Assembly (NCBI GenBank): GCA_947631315.1
Contig: CANRLA010000021.1
Coordinates: 1-18,601, forward strand
DNA length: 18,601 nt
Direction of reading: 5' to 3'
Origin: an uncultured Clostridia bacterium
Lineage (GTDB): Bacteria > Bacillota > Clostridia > TANB77 > CAG-508
A program made the translations under genes and the position numbers. Positions 1-6,608 of this stretch are shown piece after piece. Below the pieces are notes generated by a model. The model worked only from the letters and a program-made list of their open reading frames with translations. It ran no database searches and was not told the DNA's origin. Numbering within the stretch: position 1 is the stretch's first letter; each line of letters opens with the position of its first letter.

Positions 1-626
1 ATATTCCAGTAAAATTGATTAGACCATTTATCTAATCCATAACAAGATGATACATAATTTATATCATTTATAAAAAAGTTATTTGTTTGATTTGCAAAAT
101 CATAAAATTTTTGATTTAGCCTTGTTACGAAATTTATCTTACCGTGAATATCTACTGCATCCTTATTTCCTAATAATCTATAATATGGATATTCAAAATT
201 GTTTTGAATAATTGTTGCATTAAATTTAGAAAATAGTTTTTCCCATATTGTTTTAAATTTTTCAAGTTCTGAATTTAATTTTTCTTCTACTGTATTTTCA
301 TCATCATACATTGTTGGATAATTTGTAATATTTCTATTTGTTGTATGTATATAAATAATATCAGGGTTAAAACTATCTAATTCATCATTTCCAAATACTG
401 CATCTTCATAAAATTTGTTATATTCTGATTCATAGAATGTTGGTTTTATCCCATAATTCAATAGAAATATTTCCAACATATTCTTTATTTCACTAGTGGT
501 TGAACCTCCAAGGATAGCAATCTTCTTTTCAATTAATCCATTACTTTGTAGTAATTCTCTTTTTATCTTTTTTCTATTCTTTATTAAATAATTAGCATCA
601 AATGGATATTCCAGTTCTTCTCTCAA
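1..626 (-). CDS. FkbH-like HAD-IIIC family protein, N-terminal part (runs off left edge)
   Basis: Partial gene; about 208 codons are visible and the 3' end lies outside the window. The start is a TTG preceded by GGAGG with a 6-base spacer; two in-frame TAA codons just upstream rule out an earlier start and no in-frame ATG lies nearby. The protein begins LREELEYPFDANYLIKNRKK, then KKIAILGGSTTSEIKNML and DIIYIHTTNRNITNYPT, the pattern I recall for the N-terminal half of FkbH-like proteins (HAD-IIIC phosphatase-like family). Family knowledge: FkbH proteins handle glyceryl units derived from 1,3-bisphosphoglycerate and load them onto an acyl carrier protein; relatives also occur in polysaccharide loci with an ACP gene. 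The catalytic HAD segment and any ACP gene are not visible, so a role in decorating the polymer is inference. It follows glf on the same strand, separated by a duplicated glf tail. Confidence 0.72.
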   Translation of the reverse strand, partial: MREELEYPFDANYLIKNRKKIKRELLQSNGLIEKKIAILGGSTTSEIKNMLEIFLLNYGIKPTFYESEYNKFYEDAVFGNDELDSFNPDIIYIHTTNRNITNYPTMYDDENTVEEKLNSELEKFKTIWEKLFSKFNATIIQNNFEYPYYRLLGNKDAVDIHGKINFVTRLNQKFYDFANQTNNFFINDINYVSSCYGLDKWSNQFYWN

Positions 627-638
627 ATTATGCCTCCA

Positions 639-690
639 AATTTATTAATTCTTCTTTTAATGTTTACAAAGCCGCTTCAATTACTATATA
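639..690 (-). repeat. Degenerate duplicate of the glf 3' end
   Basis: Positions 639-688 match 701-750 (the last codons of glf) at 43 of 50 bases, with an offset of 62. Read in the corresponding frame this copy gives VIEAAL, a stop, then TLKEELIN, compared with VIEAALQAVKEELIN in glf. It is a non-coding remnant immediately before the ribosome binding site of the fkbH-like gene. It looks like the stump of a second, diverged glf allele or a decayed tandem duplication. Confidence 0.75.
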
Positions 691-698
691 TATATCAC

Positions 699-1835
699 TT
701 AATTTATCAATTCTTCTTTTACCGCTTGCAAAGCTGCTTCAATTACTTTATCCATATCATAATATTTGTATTGTCCTAGTCTTCCACCAAAAATTACATT
801 ATTATCTTTTTTTGATAATTCTCTATATTTTTCATATAAAGCATCATTTTTTTCGTCATTTATTGGATAATATGGCTCTTTTTCTTTATCCCATTTATCA
901 GGATATTCTCTAGTTATAATTGTTTTTTCTTTGGCTTGTCCTTCTGCTATATTTCCTAAACTCTTGCCATATTCAAAATGTTTATGTTCTATAATTCTAG
1001 TATATGGAACTTCGTATTCTGTGTAATTTACAACTGCATTTCCTTGATAATTTTCCATATCTAATTTTTCTGTTTCAAACCTTAGACTTCTATATTCAAG
1101 TTCTCCATATTGATAGTCATAATATTTGTCAATTGGACCTGTAAACACTATTTTTTCTGCTACGTTGTCTAATTCTTCTTTATTCTCAAAATAGTTGCAG
1201 TTAAGTTTTACATCTATACCTTCTAACATTTTTTCAATAATCTGTGTATATCCGCCAACTGGTATTCCTTGGTACAAGTCGTTAAAATAGTTATTATCAT
1301 ATATGAATCTAACTGGTAATCTTTTTATTATAAATGTTGGAAGTTCAGTTGCTCTCTTGCCCCATTGTTTTTCTGTATAACCTTTTACTAATTTTTCATA
1401 AATTGTTTTTCCAACTAGACTAATTGCTTGTTCTTCTAAATTCTTTGGCTCTGTTATTCCCGCTTCTTTCTTTTCTTGCTCAATCTTTTCCATTGCCTCG
1501 TTAGGTGTAAATACTCCCCACATTTTATTGAATGTGTTCATATTAAATGGCATATTGTATACTTCATCTTTATATCTTGCAACTGGTGAATTTGTATATC
1601 TATTGAACTCTGCAAATTGATTTATATAATTCCATACTTCTTTATTGCTTGTATGGAAAATATGTGCTCCATATTTATGCACATTTATTCCATCTATATT
1701 TTCTGTATATATATTTCCTGCAATATGTGGTCTTTTATCTATTACTAGACATTTCTTTCCTTTTTTATTTGCTTCATATGCAAATATTGCTCCAAATAAT
1801 CCTGAGCCTACTATTAAATAATCATATTCTTTCAT
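699..1835 (-). CDS. glf: UDP-galactopyranose mutase
   Basis: Flavoenzyme that interconverts UDP-galactopyranose and UDP-galactofuranose in the cytoplasm, supplying Galf donors for surface glycans. Seen: an N-terminal FAD-binding GxGxxG-type motif (YLIVGSGLFGA, residues about 6-16), KRPHIAGN near 34-41, the family-typical HKYGAHIFHTSN near 53-64, and a C-terminal FGGRLGQYKYYDMD motif. The length, 378 residues, fits bacterial Glf. An ATG lies at 1847, but the ATG at 1835 is preferred: the GGAG inside the first codons of the longer reading is placed 6 bases before it, so it acts as ribosome binding site. It sits 40 bases after the flippase gene, in the same operon. Presence of glf implies the polymer contains galactofuranose (inference). 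The gene's 3' end is duplicated in degenerate form just downstream. Confidence 0.95.
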   Translation of the reverse strand: MKEYDYLIVGSGLFGAIFAYEANKKGKKCLVIDKRPHIAGNIYTENIDGINVHKYGAHIFHTSNKEVWNYINQFAEFNRYTNSPVARYKDEVYNMPFNMNTFNKMWGVFTPNEAMEKIEQEKKEAGITEPKNLEEQAISLVGKTIYEKLVKGYTEKQWGKRATELPTFIIKRLPVRFIYDNNYFNDLYQGIPVGGYTQIIEKMLEGIDVKLNCNYFENKEELDNVAEKIVFTGPIDKYYDYQYGELEYRSLRFETEKLDMENYQGNAVVNYTEYEVPYTRIIEHKHFEYGKSLGNIAEGQAKEKTIITREYPDKWDKEKEPYYPINDEKNDALYEKYRELSKKDNNVIFGGRLGQYKYYDMDKVIEAALQAVKEELIN

Positions 1836-1875
1836 TTTTTTCTCCATATTTGAATTTTGAAATTTATAATAATTT

Positions 1876-3420
1876 CTATCTTTTCTTTTTAATATTTTTT
1901 ACTATATCAAATGCTTTTACTTTTAATTCTTTATATTCTTTAGTATTCTTTAGAGTTATATAATATATTAGACTAGGAATTATCAATACAATAATAACAC
2001 TAATTATTAATCCTAATATTCCTTTTTCTAATAATTGTAATTTGTTAACTATTATAAATGTAACAAAGGCGGTAAATGAAAATATAATAAAGTATTTTAC
2101 TTTCTTTAATAAGTACTCACTTAGTTTGCTCTTAAATTCATATTTAAAAATCAAATATGGATCTATCAAACTATATGAGCATACTTGTGATAATATAGTT
2201 CCTATGAAAATACCAACTGGTCCTAATATTTTACAAAGTATTATTGAAGAAATAATATTTACAATTATGGCTATATATGGTGTAAATTTTCCTTTGTTAA
2301 ACAATCCTAAAGTTACTCTATATGTATAAGCTGGACTTCTTATTCCTTCAACATAGAAGTTAAGAGCTAATACAATAGGTATAGATATATCTAATACATA
2401 GCTTTCACCAACCCATATATTTATAAAGAAATTTAAAAATATAATAAATGCAATTCCTATAAAAGAATACATTATAAAGTTCAATAAAATTAATTGATAA
2501 AAGACAGATTTTTTCTTTTCTATATCATTTTCTGTATTTAAATTTCCTATACTAGCTGTAATTCCATTTTGAATAGAATTTGTAATTGCCTTAACTGCAT
2601 TTATTATCATTATATAATTCGAGCAAATACCTACCATTGATATACTTGTAAAAATAGATAATAAAATATTATCTGTACTATTAAGGATAACTGTTCCAAC
2701 TTTATACACTACTAAAGATTTAACATTTTGAAATATATTTTTCTTTTCTTTTGATTCTAATTTATTAACATTTTTTTCTTTAAGAAATGGAAACATTTTA
2801 TTAGCTTTAATTGCTAATAATATATTTTCTGATAAGGTATATATAATTTCTATTATTAAATATACAATGAAATTTTTATATACTATTAATGCTATAACTT
2901 CTATAATGCTTTTAACAGTACATAATACCGTATCATATTTATTAATAATGCTTTCTTGCTGATATGCAGAGATTATTGATTTTTTATATGCAAAAAAGTA
3001 TGATATAGATGTATTAATTAAATATAAAAAGTAAATTATTGTAATACTTTCATTTATTTTACTTGTATTTTTTGCAATAAGAGGTAAAAATGGTATTATA
3101 AATAATCCTACTACAAATATTATAATTCCAATTACAGAATAAGTATTTTTATATAGTTTAGTCAAACTTTTTATTTTTTCAGAGTTTCCATCTGCAACTG
3201 GTTTATACATACTATAGATAATGGCTGTCCCTATTCCAAGTTCAGCAAGGGAAAGTAATGATAGAATATTTGAAAATAAACCATTAATTCCTAAGTATTC
3301 ATCATTAAGTACTTTTATTAATACAGTTCTTACTAAGAATACCATTAATTTATTTATAACTTGGGAAATCAATCCAGTCTTTATATTATTATATGAATTT
3401 ATAGTTCTTGATTTTTCCAT
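1876..3420 (-). CDS. Wzx-type polysaccharide flippase (MOP/PST family)
   Basis: Integral membrane protein of 514 residues, inferred to flip undecaprenyl-linked oligosaccharide repeat units across the cytoplasmic membrane. Seen: an N-terminal segment INSYNNIKTGLISQVINKL, then RTVLIKVLNDEYLGINGLF and LAELGIGTAIIYSMYKPVADG, a signature I associate with PST-type flippases of Gram-positive capsule loci. Many hydrophobic helices follow along the whole length, with a lysine-rich C-terminal tail (NIKKKR). Length is typical for Wzx. The start is an ATG with GGAGAG 8 bases upstream. It lies 32 bases after the pyruvyl transferase gene and 40 bases before glf. Base composition is extremely AT-rich even for this window, which is common in transferable capsule genes. 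Substrate cannot be read from the sequence, and I did not assign a gene symbol. Confidence 0.88.
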   Translation of the reverse strand: MEKSRTINSYNNIKTGLISQVINKLMVFLVRTVLIKVLNDEYLGINGLFSNILSLLSLAELGIGTAIIYSMYKPVADGNSEKIKSLTKLYKNTYSVIGIIIFVVGLFIIPFLPLIAKNTSKINESITIIYFLYLINTSISYFFAYKKSIISAYQQESIINKYDTVLCTVKSIIEVIALIVYKNFIVYLIIEIIYTLSENILLAIKANKMFPFLKEKNVNKLESKEKKNIFQNVKSLVVYKVGTVILNSTDNILLSIFTSISMVGICSNYIMIINAVKAITNSIQNGITASIGNLNTENDIEKKKSVFYQLILLNFIMYSFIGIAFIIFLNFFINIWVGESYVLDISIPIVLALNFYVEGIRSPAYTYRVTLGLFNKGKFTPYIAIIVNIISSIILCKILGPVGIFIGTILSQVCSYSLIDPYLIFKYEFKSKLSEYLLKKVKYFIIFSFTAFVTFIIVNKLQLLEKGILGLIISVIIVLIIPSLIYYITLKNTKEYKELKVKAFDIVKNIKKKR

Positions 3421-3452
3421 TTAGATTACTCTCCATTATATTATTTATAGTG

Positions 3453-4476
3453 CTATAATATCGTATTTAAATAATTTATTAAATCCTTATAATTTAATTC
3501 AAAATCTTGTAATTTAAATTCTTCACTTTTTATTGAAACTAACTCATCATATGCTTTTTCAAACTCTTCAATGTTCTCTATGTATTTCAAAGTCTTTAAG
3601 TCTTTTATCCAATTGTATTCACCTTTTATTTTATAATTATTATTGCTAAATGCAATACATTTTGTTCCTGTTATAACAGTAAGTAACATTCCATGTAGAC
3701 GATCAGTTATAACAATTTCAGACTTTTTTATTTTAGAAAGAAGTTTATTTAAATATTTCTTCCTATTAAACTTAAAAATTCTTTTATTTATTACTGTATC
3801 ATCCTTTTGTATTTTTACATTTTGTTTTTCTAGCTTTTCTATGACTTCTTTTTCCGTTTCCTTACCTATTAGTTTTTCTTTATCCCTTCTAAAAAGTAAT
3901 AAATTTGTGTTTTCATCTTTTTTTATATCTTTTTTATATAACAAAAAAAAAGCCATATCGGGACATAATATTATATTGTTTTTGCTAAATTTTTCTTTTG
4001 CTAATTTATATGAATATTCTTCTCTTGTGCATATAGTTAAATTTTTCTGTTTTGCAAATAATTTTTCCATTTTACTCATGTTTTTTTCATTTTCAAAGTA
4101 TATTGTTTGAGGTAAAATGATTATATTTTTATCTTGAAAATCATTCATTATTTTATCTATTTCATTGTTAGTATTTCTTAGCCAAACATCCCCCAAGTAT
4201 CCTCCTCCGAGTAATAAAAAGGTTCTTTCCTTTTTCTAATACTTTTTTTAACTTTTTATATATAAAGTCATGAAGTATAAAATTGGCCGGAACTTCTACA
4301 ACAGTATAATTAGGATAATAAGTCTTGAAAAAGTTTAATTCTCCTTCTAATATAGCTTGGTCTCCCAAATTTCCATGTAATGGAGTACATAAAACAAATA
4401 GTGTTTTGTCTATTTTTTTCATATTTAGTTTAAGTCTCCATATTATATATATAATATAAATTGCAATTTTCTTCAT
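3453..4476 (-). pseudogene. Polysaccharide pyruvyl transferase family gene, frameshifted
   Basis: Two overlapping reading frames together make one protein of about 340 residues, the usual size for the polysaccharide pyruvyl transferase family (PF04230-type). The first frame (4476 down to 4168, 102 codons) carries LCTPLHGNLGDQAILEGE, the family's N-terminal motif. It then becomes nonsense after GKNLF. The second frame (3453 to about 4222) supplies the expected glycine-rich GGGYLGDVWLRN, then IIILPQTIYF and ITDRLHGMLLTVITGTKCIAF near the C terminus. The frames join at a run of five T (4216-4220); with four T the sequence would read LLLLGGGYLGD in one frame. The break needs a +1 shift (or -2), not the common -1 slippage. 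It may be a true pseudogene, a phase-variable tract or an assembly error. A functional enzyme would transfer pyruvate (ketal) from PEP, or a related group, to a glycan sugar. A TTG at 4196 opens the second frame, but that product lacks the N-terminal domain. Confidence 0.85.
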
Positions 4477-4496
4477 TATATTATCCCCACTTTTTG

Positions 4497-5483
4497 TTAT
4501 TCTTTTTTTATTTTATCTTTTATTTTTCCATATAATAATGGACATTTTGTTATAAAACAGATTTCAAATTTTTTCCTAGAATCAAGTTTATTTATTATTT
4601 CATTTTTATACTTTTTTGATTTTTCTATTTGGTTATAAATAATTTCTTCATCAATATTATTTTTTTTAAGAAGATATAAATTCATATAAGTAGTTTTTAT
4701 ATATCTTTCTTTTAAATATATTATATTTTCCTTAGATTCTTCATTAAATATTTCCATCAATCTATCTAAAGCATTATATACTAACATTCTTTTTTCTGAA
4801 AATGATTTTTCATTTAAAAGTGAATTTTCTCTAATATAATAATGATATAATGGTTTTGAAATATAATATGCACTCTCTTTTATTTTTTGTATATATTCAC
4901 AATTAAATAGTAAATCTTCATTCATTGTTACATTTTCATTAAAACAAAGATTATTTTCTGATATTATTGAATGTTTATATAATTTATTCCATACATATCC
5001 ACAAAAATATTGTTTCTGTATTATCATATTATATAATTTCTTTTTATTTATTTTCATGCTTTTTATGTTCATCTTAATAGTAGTTTTATTGTTTTTCTCA
5101 ATATAATAATTACATATAACTATGTCTATTTTATCCTTTATTATTTCTTTTAATAATATTTCAATTAGATTTACTTCTATAAAATCATCTGGGTCAAAAA
5201 AGTATATATATTCACCTTTCGCATTTTTTAACCCCGTATTTCTTGCACCACATAATCCCTTATTTTTTTGGTGTATAACACTTATTCTATTATCTTTTTT
5301 TTCCCATTCCTCACATATTTCATGACAATTATCTGTTGAGCCATCATCTACTAGTATTATTTCTAGATTTTTATATGTTTGATTTACTATAGACTCTATT
5401 CCTCTATTTAAATATTGTTCAACATTATATATCGGTATTATTACTGATATAAGAGGGCTTTTTTCTTCTAATATTTTTTCCAT
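4497..5483 (-). CDS. Family 2 glycosyltransferase
   Basis: Cytoplasmic GT-A fold glycosyltransferase that would extend the lipid-linked repeat unit. Seen: SPLISVIIPIYNVEQYL at the N terminus, then ILVDDGSTDNCHEICEEW (nucleotide binding, residues about 44-61), the KGLCGARNTGLKNAKGEYIYF segment split around residues 75-95, and the metal-binding DPDD near 97-100. The C-terminal 200 residues are lysine- and tyrosine-rich without a recognised second domain. An ATG occurs at 5495, but the ATG at 5483 has GGAG 6 bases ahead and is preferred, giving 328 residues. The start region lies inside the 3' end of the acyltransferase gene (59 to 71 bases of overlap in another frame). The next gene starts 20 bases after the stop. 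It resembles the GT2 half of the fusion protein at 6609-8912. Donor and acceptor sugars cannot be told from sequence; a galactofuranosyl transferase is possible given glf. Confidence 0.92.
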   Translation of the reverse strand: MEKILEEKSPLISVIIPIYNVEQYLNRGIESIVNQTYKNLEIILVDDGSTDNCHEICEEWEKKDNRISVIHQKNKGLCGARNTGLKNAKGEYIYFFDPDDFIEVNLIEILLKEIIKDKIDIVICNYYIEKNNKTTIKMNIKSMKINKKKLYNMIIQKQYFCGYVWNKLYKHSIISENNLCFNENVTMNEDLLFNCEYIQKIKESAYYISKPLYHYYIRENSLLNEKSFSEKRMLVYNALDRLMEIFNEESKENIIYLKERYIKTTYMNLYLLKKNNIDEEIIYNQIEKSKKYKNEIINKLDSRKKFEICFITKCPLLYGKIKDKIKKE

Positions 5484-6540
5484 ATTTTTCTCCATGAGTG
5501 ATATCAGAGTAATCTTTGCAAAATATTCTAGGCATTAATTTTTCTAATATCCTACTAAATAATTCTAATACTATACTGCAAATTATTGTTATCATTATGC
5601 ACAATACAAAACTATTGTCAAAATTAAATACATAAGATGTTATTATTGTTATCCTTCTAGCAATAGGTAATGCCATAGTTATTTGTAATGCAAAGAAAAT
5701 CATTGAATGTTTTCCTATTGTTTCTAGAATTTTATTTTTTCCTATAAATTTACTTATCTGTAATATAAATATTGAACCGGAAACTGCTCCTAATAAATAG
5801 TAAAAACCATTTCCTAAGTTCGAGTGAAATATATCTGAATGTCCACAGATTTTATAATTTAAATAAGTAAATATTATATTAATCAAAAACATAAGTATAC
5901 ATAAAAATTTATTTGAAAGTATGTCTTTTTTCTCATTAATAACACTTAAAATATACCCCATTAAAATGAAAGATGTGCACACAGGAGCTATATCTAAGTT
6001 CCAAATAAGTACTTTTTTCTTTACATATGTAGTTATAATTACTCCTATTGTAAAAATAATAAGAGTTATGGTTGTAATTACTAAATTTTTGTTTTTTTCT
6101 TTTATTTTTTTACTATTAAATATACTTTTTAAAATTATATATACTAATATATCAGAAATAAATAGTGTTACTAAAAACCACATTCCAATGTCAAGTATTG
6201 TATCTCTATATACCAAAAATATTCCTAAAAATTTCTTTATAGCATTGCCTATATATAATTTATTATATTTTTTTGCTTTTAAAATATAAGTAATATACAA
6301 TGGTATTGACAAAATCAAGTATGGAACTAGTATTGTTTTTACTTTCTTTTTAGTATAGTCTTTAAAAGATAAATTTTTTATACTATTCTTTATAAAGAAT
6401 CCATTTATCATAAAGAATAAAGGCATATGAAAACTATATATCCATGTTAGTATGGTTTCGTTAGTAAATTCACAATGTCCAACAATAACTAGAATTGCAG
6501 CTATACCTTTAGCTATATCAATATATTTTTCTCTTTTCAT
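5425..6540 (-). CDS. Acyltransferase-3 family membrane protein (probable glycan O-acyltransferase)
   Basis: Polytopic membrane protein of 371 residues, acyltransferase 3 type (PF01757-like). Seen: the typical start KYIDIAKGIAAILVIVGHC with the conserved His of IVGH near residue 21, then WIYSFHMPLFFMINGFF near 33-49, followed by about nine further hydrophobic helices. Members transfer acetyl or other acyl groups to sugars of surface polysaccharides, so O-acetylation of the repeat unit is the likely role (inference). The ATG has AAGGA 7 bases upstream. It lies 68 bases downstream of the polymerase-GT2 fusion. Oddity: the last roughly 23 residues (HGEKYGKNIRRKKPSYISNNTDI, in two parts HGEKYGKNIRRKKP and SYISNNTDI) are read from the start of the next gene in another frame, so the original stop may have been lost. 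Confidence 0.9.
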   Translation of the reverse strand: MKREKYIDIAKGIAAILVIVGHCEFTNETILTWIYSFHMPLFFMINGFFIKNSIKNLSFKDYTKKKVKTILVPYLILSIPLYITYILKAKKYNKLYIGNAIKKFLGIFLVYRDTILDIGMWFLVTLFISDILVYIILKSIFNSKKIKEKNKNLVITTITLIIFTIGVIITTYVKKKVLIWNLDIAPVCTSFILMGYILSVINEKKDILSNKFLCILMFLINIIFTYLNYKICGHSDIFHSNLGNGFYYLLGAVSGSIFILQISKFIGKNKILETIGKHSMIFFALQITMALPIARRITIITSYVFNFDNSFVLCIMITIICSIVLELFSRILEKLMPRIFCKDYSDITHGEKYGKNIRRKKPSYISNNTDI

Positions 6541-6608
6541 TAGTTAATCCTTCTTTTATTTATTAGTATATTTTTTCTTTTTACTTGTATTATTCTATTT
6601 TTTATTAT

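Noticed and set aside
602..913. Plus-strand open frame at the glf/fkbH junction
   Set aside because: It is antisense to glf and the fkbH start; the hydrophobic product has no family features and is explained as a shadow.
3643..4110. Plus-strand open frame of 155 codons
   Set aside because: It lies antisense inside the pyruvyl transferase gene, has a Phe/Ser-rich low-complexity product typical of reversed Lys/Glu-rich coding sequence, and no convincing ribosome binding site.
4168..4222. Programmed -1 ribosomal frameshift in the pyruvyl transferase gene
   Set aside because: The second frame is reached only by +1 or -2, and there is no slippery heptamer with a fitting downstream structure, so a simple indel is preferred.
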